A stretch of 64,000 bases of DNA from Streptomyces sp. Tu 3180. GTDB lineage: Bacteria; Actinomycetota; Actinomycetes; Streptomycetales; Streptomycetaceae. The notes beneath the pieces are model-generated. The model searched no databases. It worked only from the letters and a program-made list of their open reading frames with translations, and was not told the DNA's origin. The stretch lies in the NCBI RefSeq assembly GCF_009852415.1, contig NZ_WOXS01000002.1, forward strand, positions 4,318,001-4,382,000, written 5' to 3'. This document shows positions 1-8,125 of this stretch, in pieces (positions within the stretch are counted from its first letter, which is position 1; the number at the start of each line of letters is the position of its first letter). The position numbers and the translations under genes were made by a program.

Positions 1-510
1 GACGAGGCCAACCCGCGCAACGCCAACAAGCACGGCCACGTGCTGGAGCTGACCGAGCGCTGGAACCGGCCGGAGAGCACCCGCTTCGCCTGGTCGCTGT
101 TCCTGGTCGCGGGCGACCCGGAGGACCCGGCGACCTACTTCGCCGGCTTCCCGAAGGAGTCCGTCAGCCCGATCTCCTGCCCGGACAACGTCGCCTTCGA
201 CGACCACGGCAACCTGTGGATCTCCACCGACGGCAGCGCCCTCGGCTCCCACGACGGCCTCTTCGGCGTCGCCACGCGCGGGGACCGGCGCGGTGAGCTG
301 AAGCAGTTCCTGACCGTGCCGAACGGTGCGGAGACCTGCGGTCCGATCATCCAGGACCGGCGCGTCCTGGTCGCCGTGCAGCACCCGGGCGAGGTCGACG
401 GCGCGTCGGTGGAGAAGCCGGCCAGCACCTGGCCCGACGGTCCCGGCAGCTACGTCCGTCCCGCCGTGGTCGCGGTGTGGCGTGCGGACGGGCGGGACAT
501 CGGCGTCTGA
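1..510 (+). CDS. PhoX-family (DUF839) alkaline phosphatase, C-terminal fragment
   Basis: This is the last 169 residues of a protein whose start lies outside the window; the frame is open from base 1. The segment reads like the C-terminal blades of a PhoX/DUF839 beta-propeller phosphatase: CPDNVAFDDHGNLWISTDG, then ETCGPIIQDRRVLVAVQHPGE, then a tail mentioning the full-length propeller end. PhoX enzymes are secreted Tat substrates that release phosphate from organic phosphomonoesters and use calcium and iron. The catalytic core and the signal peptide are not visible here, so the family call rests on the C-terminal motifs only. It converges with the LysR gene downstream across a perfect palindrome that can serve as terminator for both. 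Confidence 0.85.
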   Translation, partial: DEANPRNANKHGHVLELTERWNRPESTRFAWSLFLVAGDPEDPATYFAGFPKESVSPISCPDNVAFDDHGNLWISTDGSALGSHDGLFGVATRGDRRGELKQFLTVPNGAETCGPIIQDRRVLVAVQHPGEVDGASVEKPASTWPDGPGSYVRPAVVAVWRADGRDIGV

Positions 511-518
511 CGCCCGGG

Positions 519-544
519 CGTCACGGCGCCGCGGCGCCGTGACG
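519..544. terminator. Bidirectional hairpin between phoX-like and lysR genes
   Basis: A 26-base perfect palindrome with 13-base arms beginning CGTCACGGCGCCG lies 9 bases after the phoX-like stop codon and 33 bases after the end of the converging LysR gene. There is no T-run, which is usual for Streptomyces terminators. Confidence 0.7.
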
Positions 545-576
545 TTCCCGCGCCCCGTGCCGGGGTACGCGTGCCG

Positions 577-1518
577 TCACGGGAGGGCTGGAGCGGGTGA
601 CCCCGACCCACCGCGTTCCAGCCACTCCCGGTACGCCGGCGCCTGACGCGCCGCTTCCCGGTACGCCTCGGCCAGGTCGGGGTAGACGCCCTCCAGCTCC
701 GTGTCCGTCCGGGCCGCCAGCAGCAGCCGCACCCCGAGCGGGTCGCCGTGCAGCCGGCGGACCGCCGTCTCGGGGCGGGAGGGCGAGGTCGGCTGGCAGA
801 CGGTGACGACCTCGCCGGTGGCGACCAGGGACGCGGCGGTGTGGTAGTCGCCGTGCAGGACCGGGGGGTCGAGGCCGGCGGCGCGCAGGACGCGGCGCAC
901 GGCGTCCCACTCGCCGTCGACCGTCGGGTCGATCATCCAGCGGTCCCGGGCCAGGTCGGACAGGTGGACGACCGGGTGCGCGGCGGCCGGGTGGTCGGCC
1001 GGCAGGGAGACGAACTGCGGTTCCCGCTCGACGAGCACCCGGGTGCGCAGGGTCGGGGGGACGTGCAGCGGGCACCCCTCCACCTCGTGCACGAAGGCCA
1101 CGTCGAGCTGGCCCTCGGCCACCATGCGCAGCAGGGCGTTGGCGGAGACGTCCATGTGCAGGGTGGGTTCCCGGACGTGCCGGCGCAGTCGGCGCAGCCA
1201 GCCCGCCAGCGCCCGGCTGGCGGTGGAGCCGATGCGCAGGTTCCGTCCGCCGACGGCGGCGGCGCGGGCCTCGGTGACCAGGGAGCCCAGCTCGGCCACG
1301 AGCGGGCGGGCGCGGCTGAGGACCAGCCGGCCCAGCGGGGTGGGGCGGCAGCCGGTGTGCGCGCGGACGAACAGCGCACCGCCCAGCTCCTGCTCGATGC
1401 GCCGCAACTGGGTGCTCAACGACGGCTGAGCGACGCCGAGCTGGCGTGCGGCTCGGTGCAGGCTGCCGGTGTCGGCGATGGCGCACAGCGCCCTGAGGTG
1501 CCTGACCTCAAGCTCCAT
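577..1518 (-). CDS. snpR: LysR-family regulator, probable activator of the adjacent snapalysin gene
   Basis: This 313-residue protein has an N-terminal winged helix-turn-helix of the LysR type (HLRALCAIADTGSLHRAARQLGVAQPSLSTQLRRIEQELG, residues about 7-46) and a co-inducer binding domain that fills the rest, the normal LysR size. It is divergent from the snapalysin gene with about 195 bases between start codons. In Streptomyces the small neutral protease gene is commonly paired with a divergent LysR activator that it needs for expression, so the symbol is by context. The intergenic region holds a T-N11-A dyad, the known binding signature of LysR proteins. The ATG at 1518 puts the helix-turn-helix at the expected distance from the N-terminus. 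The inducer is not known from the sequence. Confidence 0.85.
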   Translation of the reverse strand: MELEVRHLRALCAIADTGSLHRAARQLGVAQPSLSTQLRRIEQELGGALFVRAHTGCRPTPLGRLVLSRARPLVAELGSLVTEARAAAVGGRNLRIGSTASRALAGWLRRLRRHVREPTLHMDVSANALLRMVAEGQLDVAFVHEVEGCPLHVPPTLRTRVLVEREPQFVSLPADHPAAAHPVVHLSDLARDRWMIDPTVDGEWDAVRRVLRAAGLDPPVLHGDYHTAASLVATGEVVTVCQPTSPSRPETAVRRLHGDPLGVRLLLAARTDTELEGVYPDLAEAYREAARQAPAYREWLERGGSGSPAPALP

Positions 1519-1602
1519 GCCCTGGAAGGGTAAAGCGGAAGTTCAGGTTTCACCAGATCCACAAAAGCCGCTCGAACAGGCGGAGTTGGGCAGACGGCGA
1601 CG

Positions 1603-1628
1603 TATCCGAAGGGATAGCGCGGGCCTAT
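1603..1628. promoter_or_regulatory. Overlapping dyads: candidate LysR binding site for snpA/snpR
   Basis: TATCC-GAAG-GGATA (1603-1616) overlaps ATAG-N7-CTAT (1614-1628). The second contains T1615-N11-A1627, the classical LysR box. Both lie between the divergent starts, about 85 bases upstream of snpA. Function is inferred from position and family knowledge. Confidence 0.5.
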
Positions 1629-1713
1629 CTCCGGTTGCCATCATCACAGCCGCCGTACGGGCGCGGACACTCGCCGGTGACACGTGACTCACCCCCACCC
1701 CCAGGAGTCATCG

Positions 1714-2394
1714 ATGCGCATGCGCATGCCCCTGTCCGTGCTCACCGCCGCCGGCCTGAGCCTCGCGGCCCTCGGCCTCGGTACGGCCGTACCGGCCTCG
1801 GCGGCCACCGCCCCGGACGCCGGCGCCGCGTTCGCCGCCTACGCCGGTTCCGCCGAGGAGGACGCGGCCAACCGCGCCTTCTTCGAGGCCGTACTGAAGT
1901 CGGCGGCCGAGAAGCGCGCCGCCGCCCCGAGGAGCACGGCGGCCGTCACCGTCGTCTACAACGCCTCCCGGGCGCCCTCGTTCGCCACGCAGATAGCCCG
2001 CAGCACGCAGATCTGGAACAGCTCGGTGTCGAACGTGAGACTCCAGGCGGGCACCTCGGGCGCCGACTTCTCGTACTACGAGGGCAACGACCCGCGCGGC
2101 TCGTACGCCTCCACCGACGGCCACGGCCGCGGCTACATCTTCCTCGACTACCGGCAGAACCAGACCTACGACTCCACGCGCGTGACCGCGCACGAGACCG
2201 GCCACGTGCTCGGTCTGCCGGACCACTACTCGGGTCCGTGCAGCGAGCTGATGTCCGGCGGCGGACCCGGTCCGTCCTGCACCAACGCCTATCCCAACTC
2301 CGCGGAGCGGTCCCGGGTGAACCAGCTGTGGGCGAACGGCTTCGCCGCCGCGCTGGACGAGGCGGAGAAGGCGCTGCAGAAGTCCTCACGGTAG
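1714..2394 (+). CDS. snpA: Snapalysin, secreted small neutral metalloprotease (M7)
   Basis: The 226-residue preproprotein carries a Sec signal peptide (MRMRMPLSVLTAAGLSLAAL up to ASAA), a propeptide of about 60-70 residues, and a mature catalytic domain. The zinc motif HETGHVLGLPDH supplies two histidines and the aspartate third ligand that is peculiar to snapalysins, the smallest known metzincin-like proteases. A conserved CSELMSGG stretch with the Met-turn follows. The enzyme degrades milk and other extracellular proteins. The ATG at 1714 is preferred over an upstream GTG at 1684 because AGGAG stands 6 bases before it and the signal peptide then begins with basic residues. Expression is expected to depend on the divergent LysR gene. 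Confidence 0.93.
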   Translation: MRMRMPLSVLTAAGLSLAALGLGTAVPASAATAPDAGAAFAAYAGSAEEDAANRAFFEAVLKSAAEKRAAAPRSTAAVTVVYNASRAPSFATQIARSTQIWNSSVSNVRLQAGTSGADFSYYEGNDPRGSYASTDGHGRGYIFLDYRQNQTYDSTRVTAHETGHVLGLPDHYSGPCSELMSGGGPGPSCTNAYPNSAERSRVNQLWANGFAAALDEAEKALQKSSR

Positions 2395-2426
2395 CGGCCG
2401 GTCCCCGCGACGGCGGGGCACGACGG

Positions 2427-2454
2427 CGGGCCGTCCCCGTTCGGGGGCGGCCCG
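2427..2454. terminator. Hairpin between snpA and the convergent endonuclease-like gene
   Basis: Arms CGGGCCGTCCCC and GGGGGCGGCCCG pair over 12 positions (one wobble) around a GTTC loop, between two converging genes. Confidence 0.7.
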
Positions 2455-2462
2455 CGGGTGTG

Positions 2463-3464
2463 TCACCGGCCGCCGTGCAGCGTGAGGTCGACGACCAGCG
2501 CGCGGTGGTCGGTGTCGGCGAGGTCGAGGAAGCGGGCCCGGCTCGCGGTGAACTCCTCGGACACCAGGACGTGGTCGATCTGGACGCCGAACGCCGGAGT
2601 GGTGCGGGCCGGCCAGGTCGGCGTCCGGTCGGCTCCGTCCAGCCGGGCCGCGTCGCGCAGACCGGTGTCCAGGATGCGGCGGAAGGCGGCGTGGTCCTGG
2701 GAGGCGTTGAAGTCCCCGGCGAGCACGGTCGGGGTGGCCCGGTCGGCGGCGGCCACGGCGCGCAGCCCGTCGAGTTCCCGCCGCCAGAGGTCCGTCCCGC
2801 CGGGGAGCGGCGGCATGGGGTGGGCGAGCTGGAGCCGTACGGTGTGCCCGTCGACGTCGGCGACGGCGCCGGGCATGCCCATGGTGCCGGGGACGCCGTC
2901 GGCGTCCCGGAGCGGGAAGCGGCTGAGGACGACGGAGCCCTCGGACCCCCCGCCCGGCACGGCCCGCCGGTGCGGATAGGCGTCCGTCAGCTCCCGCTTC
3001 AGTGCGGCGTCGCAGGTGTACTCGCACTCCTGGACGAACACGAGATCGGGCTCCTCGCGGCGCACGGCGTCGATCAGGGAGCCGGTGCCCCGCCCGAACT
3101 CCACGTTCGAGGTCAGCACCCGCAGTCCGGCGACGGGCCGTCCGGCCGGCTCGCCGGTCTTCCCGTACGGCTCGATGAACCAGGCCAGCAGCCCGAGCAG
3201 GACCACGCCCCACACGGCGCCGGTCCACCACCGGGCGAGCAGGCTGAGCAGCAGCCCGGCGGCGGTGGGCACGAGCAGCCAGGGCAGGAAGGCGAGGAGC
3301 TGCGGCACGGGGGTGACGCCGTCGGTGTCGGCGATCCGGCAGCCGACGACCGCGCTCACCCCGGCGAACGACAGGGCGGCGCACCAGGCGGCCGCCCGCC
3401 GCCCGCCGCCTCGCCGTCCGGTCCCGCCCCCGGCGTCCGTCCACTCGGCAGTCGCAGTGTCCAA
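2463..3464 (-). CDS. Membrane-anchored endonuclease/exonuclease/phosphatase family protein
   Basis: Three or four hydrophobic segments at the N-terminus are followed by an EEP-fold domain: LRVLTSNVEFG (metal-binding Asn), LVFVQECEYTCD (catalytic Glu), VLAGDFNASQDH (Asp/Asn pair) and FGVQIDHVLVS with DTDHRALVVDL (final Asp-His). These are the landmark residues of the DNase I/sphingomyelinase fold. The C-terminal domain most likely faces outside. The true substrate (nucleic acid, phospholipid or inositol phosphate) cannot be told. No ATG or GTG occurs between the far upstream GTG at 3605, which would overlap the neighbouring gene, and the membrane region, so a TTG at 3464 preceded by GGAGGG is chosen with moderate certainty. 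Confidence 0.8.
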   Translation of the reverse strand: MDTATAEWTDAGGGTGRRGGGRRAAAWCAALSFAGVSAVVGCRIADTDGVTPVPQLLAFLPWLLVPTAAGLLLSLLARWWTGAVWGVVLLGLLAWFIEPYGKTGEPAGRPVAGLRVLTSNVEFGRGTGSLIDAVRREEPDLVFVQECEYTCDAALKRELTDAYPHRRAVPGGGSEGSVVLSRFPLRDADGVPGTMGMPGAVADVDGHTVRLQLAHPMPPLPGGTDLWRRELDGLRAVAAADRATPTVLAGDFNASQDHAAFRRILDTGLRDAARLDGADRTPTWPARTTPAFGVQIDHVLVSEEFTASRARFLDLADTDHRALVVDLTLHGGR

Positions 3465-3549
3465 AGCTCCCGGCCCTCCGCTCGCGGATGCGATGCCCGA
3501 ATCCTCCCCCGAAGACGAAGGAGGGCGACGGGAGGTTGCCGGGCCGGTG

Positions 3550-4554
3550 TCAGACGTGGCTCCGGGACGGGGGCGGAGCCGGGGTCCCGACGGACGGTGC
3601 GGCACGGCGGCGGCCGGGGCGGCCCGCCGACCAGGAGGCCAGGGCCACCGTCAGGCCGAGCGCGAGCAGCAGCCAGGACACCGTGCTCAGGCCGGCCGTG
3701 AGGGCGTCGTAGACCGCGCCCGCCGCCGGGCGGTGGATCCGGTCGGGCAGGTCGGCCAGGGTGAGGCGGCGGCCGAGGGCGACCGCGAGGGCGAGCAGGG
3801 CGCCGCCCAGGGCCGTGCCGAGGCCGGTCGCGGTGAGCGCGCGGCGGCGGCGGGCGGCGACGGCGATCCCGGCGGCGGCGAGGACGACGGCCGCGAGCGG
3901 CAGCCAGAAGGCGGCGGCGTCCAGCACGTGGTACCCCTTCCGGAGCCCGGCCACCTCCCCGGCCGGCACCACGGCGACCTCGGTGTGCTCGACCGGGATG
4001 CGGTGGGCCAGCGGCACGTGGTCGGCGGCGAGCCGCTCCTTCACCCGCGCGGCGACGGGGGCGAGGTCGACGGTGACCGGTCCCCGGACGGCCCCGTCGT
4101 CGCGCACGGCGCGCAGCACCGCGTCGTGGACGGCCAGGTTCCCCTCCCGCCACGCCGTGCGGAAGGCCTCGGTGCGGGTGAACGAGCGCACCGCGTCCCG
4201 CACGAACGGCCCGAGCGCGCTGCTCGCCGGCCCCCCGTCCAGCTTCCGCACGACTCCGTCCCCGACGGCGTCGGCGACCGCGTCGCGCACGTCGGGGTCG
4301 GCGGCCAGCGGTGCCATCGTGCTGACGTACCGCCCGGTGTCGGCCAGTCCGAACGCCGCCCAGGCCGCGAGCGCGCCGCACGGGGCGAGCAGGCACGCCA
4401 GGGCGATCAGCGCCGCCGACAGGGCGGCCCGCAGCCGGGCGTGCGGCCGCTCGCGGCAGCGGGGCCCGCCGCAGGGGCGCGCGGCGCGGCGCGGGGCGCC
4501 GCCGGAGGAGCCGTCACCGGGGAGTTCGTCGCGGAGTGTCACCACTCCAGGCAA
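3550..4554 (-). CDS. Putative integral membrane protein, function unknown
   Basis: About 334 residues with one transmembrane helix near residues 41-70 (LRAALSAALIALACLLAPCGALAAWAAFG), a roughly 150-residue hydrophilic domain rich in Asp, Val and Arg that probably lies outside the cell, and three C-terminal helices (FWLPLAAVVLAAAGIAV; GTALGGALLALAVALG; VSWLLLALGLTVALASW). The pattern is seen in conserved Streptomyces membrane proteins of unknown function. It lies directly upstream of the EEP-family gene on the same strand and may be cotranscribed with it. The start is uncertain: TTG at 4554 opens the frame, but tandem GTG codons at 4545 and 4542 are equally possible and none has a well-spaced ribosome site. 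Confidence 0.6.
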   Translation of the reverse strand: MPGVVTLRDELPGDGSSGGAPRRAARPCGGPRCRERPHARLRAALSAALIALACLLAPCGALAAWAAFGLADTGRYVSTMAPLAADPDVRDAVADAVGDGVVRKLDGGPASSALGPFVRDAVRSFTRTEAFRTAWREGNLAVHDAVLRAVRDDGAVRGPVTVDLAPVAARVKERLAADHVPLAHRIPVEHTEVAVVPAGEVAGLRKGYHVLDAAAFWLPLAAVVLAAAGIAVAARRRRALTATGLGTALGGALLALAVALGRRLTLADLPDRIHRPAAGAVYDALTAGLSTVSWLLLALGLTVALASWSAGRPGRRRAAPSVGTPAPPPSRSHV

Positions 4555-4654
4555 GGCGCCCGGGAGCCGGTGCGCGAGCGCTGGGGGCGCGTACGGGTGT
4601 ACCGGGCGGGCCGAACGGACGCCTCACGCCCGGCACGGCCCGCGCCGGGGGGCT

Positions 4655-5152
4655 TCATCCCAACGGGCCCACCCGTCCCACGGGCGCGTCGTCCCGCGGC
4701 ACGGTGGCCTCCCGTGTCCTCGCGGCTTCCTCGCGTGCGTAGTAGCGGTAGAACAGGAGCACGAAGAGGCCCGCCGCGACCACCAGCCCCAGCCATATGG
4801 ACCGCAGCACGGTCTCGCCGGACTGACTGACCAGGAAGCCGACCGCGCTGCCGGCGAAGGCGGCCCAGGGCACCGCCCGCAGTCCGCGCCGCAGCTTCGG
4901 CGCGAGGGCCTGAACGGCCAGGTAGAGGACGAAGAACGCGAGCGCGGACAGGAAACCGAACAGGAGGTTCCAGCCGGTGATGGGCCCGCCGTAGCGCCGG
5001 TTGGCCGCCGCCCAGAAGCCGAAGACCAGCCCCAGGACGAGGGGGGTCACCACCCTGGCGATCCTGTGGGTCCGTTCCCCGAAGAGGTCGGGTGTGCGGG
5101 ACCGCCCGCCCGCGGACCCCATGCCCCGGTGTCCGGGTACCGCGTGAGCCAT
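4655..5152 (-). CDS. Small four-helix membrane protein
   Basis: A 165-residue protein starting MAHAVPGHRG. After a basic cytoplasmic stretch (GERTHRIARV) it has four hydrophobic helices: VVTPLVLGLVFGFWAAA, LLFGFLSALAFFVLYLAV, AVPWAAFAGSAVGFLV and SIWLGLVVAAGLFVLLFY, ending in a charged tail. The ATG lies behind a purine-rich stretch with GAGAGGAG. It resembles small conserved actinobacterial membrane proteins of unknown role; I do not recognise a named family. It is divergent from the PP2C phosphatase gene with about 240 bases between the starts. Confidence 0.65.
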   Translation of the reverse strand: MAHAVPGHRGMGSAGGRSRTPDLFGERTHRIARVVTPLVLGLVFGFWAAANRRYGGPITGWNLLFGFLSALAFFVLYLAVQALAPKLRRGLRAVPWAAFAGSAVGFLVSQSGETVLRSIWLGLVVAAGLFVLLFYRYYAREEAARTREATVPRDDAPVGRVGPLG

Positions 5153-5389
5153 GGGAGCACTCCTCTCTCCTCGTCTCTCCTCGCCCCCGCCTACCAGGGC
5201 ACACCTGCCGGGGGCCGACGGCAAGTCGGCCCTCGTCCCCCGTGCCCGGCCCGCCGCCGTGCCCGCCGCCCGGCTCACTGCCGTACCCGCGGCCCGGCCC
5301 ACTGCCGTATCCGCCGCCGGAACCGCTCCCGGAGTCCGCCCCCCGGGGGACCGGATGCGGGCCGTGCGGCCGCGTGTTTCGCTGGGGCC

Positions 5390-6601
5390 GTGAGTCAGGG
5401 CGACGGGGGACACGGCCCGCACGACCGGTACCCCCGGGCTGGCCGCCGTGACGTCGTGCACCGGCACGAGACGCTGCGCGTGCGGGGCCGCAGTATCGCC
5501 TGGCTGCCGCCGTCGCTGCTGCTGGTCGTCGTCCCCGCGGTGGACTACCGGACCACCGGCGATTTCCGGACCATCTCCTGGATCGTGCTGGTCCCGGGCA
5601 TCGCCGCCGCGATCTGCGGGGTGTGGACCACGGCCGTGTTCGCGGTGCTCGCCGCCGTCACCTACACGCTCGTGGACGGCGCCTGGCCGCACCAGTACCA
5701 GTCGGGGCTGCCCGACTTCATCCTCGTCACCGTCGGCGGCGCCCTCGCCACGCTGGCCTGCGCGGTGCGGGTGCGCGGGGAGCGCCGCGCGCTGCACATC
5801 CGGGACGTCGCCGACACCGTCCGCCGCACCCTGCTGCGCCCCCTGCCGCCGGGCTGGGGCGGCCTGGAGCACGCCGGCGTCTACCTCACCGCGGACGTCC
5901 AGGCCCGCGTCGGCGGCGACTTCTACGACATCCAGCCGGGCCCGCACGGCACCCGGGTCCTCGTCGGCGACGTCCAGGGCAAGGGGCTGGGCGCGGTCGA
6001 GACGGCGTCGGTGCTGCTCGGCACCTTCCGCGAGGCCGGCTACCACGAGCCGGAACTGGCGAGCGTCGCGGACCGCCTGGAGACCCGGATGCTGCGGCAC
6101 CGCGAGTACACCGCGGCGCTCGGCCGGCGCGACGGCGACCGGTTCGCCACCGCCGTGCTGCTCGGCTTCCCGGCGGACCGGACCGACGTGGTGGACATCG
6201 TCGTCTTCGGCCACGAACCCCCGCTGGCCGTCGGCCCCGACGGCGTGCGGTACCTGCCCAGCGGCGGGGGGCTCCCGCTCGGCTACGGCGACCTCGCGCC
6301 GGGCCCGCCGGGCGTGCGCCGGGTGCCGGTCGCCGCCGACGAGACCCTGCTGCTGGTCACCGACGGGGTGACCGAGGCCCGGGACGCCGACGGCACCTTC
6401 TACGGCCTCGCCGCCGACGTGGCGCGGGCGGTGGTGGAGGATCCGCGCGTCACCCGGCCGGCCCGGCTGGTCGCCCTCGTGCGGGACGGGACGCTGCGGC
6501 ACAGCCGCGGTCACCTGGTCGACGACACCACGGCCTTCGCGGTGCGGCGCGGGCGCGCGGCGGGGGGCGAAGGCCCCGAAGGGGGACGTTCACCGTCCTG
6601 A
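5390..6601 (+). CDS. PP2C-family (SpoIIE/RsbU-type) membrane serine phosphatase
   Basis: A 403-residue protein. After a short polar N-terminus come about four transmembrane helices (IAWLPPSLLLVVVPAV; ISWIVLVPGIAAAICGV; TTAVFAVLAAVTYTLV; FILVTVGGALATLACAV), then a cytoplasmic phosphatase domain: YLTADVQARVGGDFYDI and VLVGDVQGKGLGAVETASVLLG give the metal-binding aspartates, and LLVTDGVTEARDADGTFYG plus DDTTAFAVRR finish it. Such proteins dephosphorylate anti-anti-sigma factors and so free alternative sigma factors. No GAF or PAS sensor is present, so the membrane part may be the sensor. The GTG at 5390 is the first start that keeps the whole membrane domain. Partner antagonists are not encoded nearby. 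Confidence 0.85.
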   Translation: MSQGDGGHGPHDRYPRAGRRDVVHRHETLRVRGRSIAWLPPSLLLVVVPAVDYRTTGDFRTISWIVLVPGIAAAICGVWTTAVFAVLAAVTYTLVDGAWPHQYQSGLPDFILVTVGGALATLACAVRVRGERRALHIRDVADTVRRTLLRPLPPGWGGLEHAGVYLTADVQARVGGDFYDIQPGPHGTRVLVGDVQGKGLGAVETASVLLGTFREAGYHEPELASVADRLETRMLRHREYTAALGRRDGDRFATAVLLGFPADRTDVVDIVVFGHEPPLAVGPDGVRYLPSGGGLPLGYGDLAPGPPGVRRVPVAADETLLLVTDGVTEARDADGTFYGLAADVARAVVEDPRVTRPARLVALVRDGTLRHSRGHLVDDTTAFAVRRGRAAGGEGPEGGRSPS

Positions 6602-6664
6602 GGCCCCCTCTCGCAGCCGCAGCGGTTACCGTGCTGCCGTAGCTGATCGACAGGGGGAGGGACC

Positions 6665-7750
6665 ATGCCCGGGACCGTGCTGCTGCTGGCGGCCTCGCCG
6701 CTCGGCCGCGGGCGGCTGGTGGACGCGGCGTCCGTGCTTCCGGTCCTCGCGGCGGTGCCGCCCGCCGTGCTCGCCGGCACCGACACCGCGAACGTCGTCG
6801 AACTCGCCGATCCACTGGACCCGCAGGCCGTGCTGACCCGGCTGCGCGCGGCGGCCGCCGCCCCCGGACCGCTGACCGTGTACGTCGCCGGCCAGCTCCA
6901 GCTCGACCGCCGCCAGCGGCTGCCGCACCTGGCGCTGGCCCGGACGACCGCGTCCACCGTGCGGTACACGGCGTTCCCCTGGCACTGGTTCCGGGAGGAA
7001 CTGCGGCTGCGGCCGACGGGCGCGACGACGCTGATCCTCGACCTGCACGCCGACGCGGAGACCTGGCAGGCGCTGTGCTCGTCCCGGCCGCCGGGCCCGG
7101 CCGGGATCCCCCTCGACTGCGGCCGCAACAACGCCGTCTACGGTCGCGTCGCGCCGCCGCCGTCCCGCCGCGGCGTCGCGGAGCCCTCGTACATGAAGGC
7201 GGTCGCGACGATCCTGCGCAGCGGACGGCGTCCCCCGGAGGAGGAGCTGCACCGGCTGGCGCTGACGCGGACCGCCCCGGAGAGCGCGGGCGCCGACCTG
7301 GTGCTGGCCCAGCGCGGGCCCGTCCCGGGCGATCCGCACGCCGCCCTCACCGACGCCGTGCGCTCCGGCCGCCACGCGGACGCCGACGCGCTCGCCGCGC
7401 GCCTCGAGCAGGCCGCCGGCCTGGCGCACGGACCCGCCTCCGAGGAGGCGCTGCACTGGGCCGAGGTCAGGGCGGACCTGGCGATGCTGGCCGGCGACGC
7501 GGTGCGCAGCTGCCGCGCCTGGCTGGCGGTGGCCACCGCACGGCTGGCCGCCGGCCAGGCGGCGGACGCGCCCGCCGTGGAGGCGGCCGTGGACCGGGCG
7601 CACCACCAGTGGGGCCGGATCGGCGAACCGGCACGGGCCCGTGAGCTGGGCCCGGCGCTGGCGGAGTTGCGGAGCCGGGTGCCCGGGCGGCGCGAGGGCG
7701 CCCTGGACCACGTGCAGCGGCAGATGCGGCAGTTGCAGACGCAGGGCTGA
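6665..7750 (+). CDS. Caspase-like fold protein with both catalytic residues apparently lost
   Basis: 361 residues, start supported by GGGGGAGGG. Residues about 1-200 follow the layout of a prokaryotic caspase domain: an N-terminal strand VLLLAASPLG, then TVYVAGQLQLD where active caspases have a YxAGHG-type His motif, then TTLILDLHADAE where they have an LDCCxSG-type Cys motif, and finally SYMKAVATILRSG, the position of the F-x-x-x-L-x-x-x-L-x-x-G segment. His and Cys are thus replaced by Gln and Leu. The C-terminal 140 residues are Ala-rich and helical, TPR-like. If the fold is right this is a pseudo-protease with a scaffolding role. The assignment is by motif layout only; it could be an unrelated alpha/beta protein. 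The gene converges with the small peptide gene. Confidence 0.5.
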   Translation: MPGTVLLLAASPLGRGRLVDAASVLPVLAAVPPAVLAGTDTANVVELADPLDPQAVLTRLRAAAAAPGPLTVYVAGQLQLDRRQRLPHLALARTTASTVRYTAFPWHWFREELRLRPTGATTLILDLHADAETWQALCSSRPPGPAGIPLDCGRNNAVYGRVAPPPSRRGVAEPSYMKAVATILRSGRRPPEEELHRLALTRTAPESAGADLVLAQRGPVPGDPHAALTDAVRSGRHADADALAARLEQAAGLAHGPASEEALHWAEVRADLAMLAGDAVRSCRAWLAVATARLAAGQAADAPAVEAAVDRAHHQWGRIGEPARARELGPALAELRSRVPGRREGALDHVQRQMRQLQTQG

Positions 7751-7862
7751 GCGGCCGGCCGGGACGTCCGCCCGCGGCCGGACGGGCCGGGGGCGGTGTC
7801 CGTGGGGGTCCGCGTCCCGGCGGGCCGTCGCGCGCCTCCGGCGTGGTCCGCGCGGGCGGGCC

Positions 7863-8027
7863 CTAGCGGACCGCCGCTTCCACCGGGGCCGTGGTCCGCG
7901 TGCCGGGCTCGTGGTGGACGGCCTTGGCCGGGCCCGCGTTGGCCGCCAGGACCAGGGCGACGACCGCGGCGACGGCCGCGGCGAAGCCTCTGGCGTAACG
8001 CCCGGTGATGCGTGTGCGTTCCAGCAC
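7863..8027 (-). CDS. 54-residue exported peptide precursor, candidate signalling peptide
   Basis: The GTG at 8027 has GAGG 5 bases upstream. The product has a basic n-region (LERTRITGRYAR), a hydrophobic core (GFAAAVAAVVALVLAANAG) and a c-region ending AKA, a textbook signal peptidase site; cleavage would release VHHEPGTRTTAPVEAAVR. Third codon positions are almost all G or C, supporting translation. It is divergent from the XRE-TPR regulator with 98 bases between starts and an AT-rich palindrome there. A short secreted peptide next to a regulator of this architecture resembles the RRNPP peptide-pheromone arrangement known from Firmicutes; that role is inference. It could also be a plain small secreted protein. 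Confidence 0.65.
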   Translation of the reverse strand: MLERTRITGRYARGFAAAVAAVVALVLAANAGPAKAVHHEPGTRTTAPVEAAVR

Positions 8028-8048
8028 GGCGACCTCGCAACAGCGGTG

Positions 8049-8078
8049 GGTTAAGCATGCTTAATTCGCGGTTTAACC
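8049..8078. promoter_or_regulatory. AT-rich operator region between peptide gene and XRE-TPR regulator
   Basis: TTAAGCATGCTTAA (8051-8064) is a 14-bp perfect palindrome, and GGTTTAACC (8070-8078) is a second. GGTTAA at 8049 and TTAACC at 8073 also form an inverted pair. Such AT content is striking in this genome and the site overlaps the region where both divergent promoters must lie; TAACCT (8074-8079) could be the -10 of the regulator gene. Confidence 0.55.
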
Positions 8079-8125
8079 TAGGGGCTGTCGGTCGCGAACG
8101 GCAAGGGGGGCTGGGGGAGTTGGGC

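Noticed and set aside
3016..6514. Very long open frames crossing several genes on both strands (for example 3016-4830 plus, 4655-6514 minus)
   Set aside because: They are Arg/Pro/Gly-rich antisense or out-of-phase readings of high-GC genes; only the terminal segments with family motifs are real.
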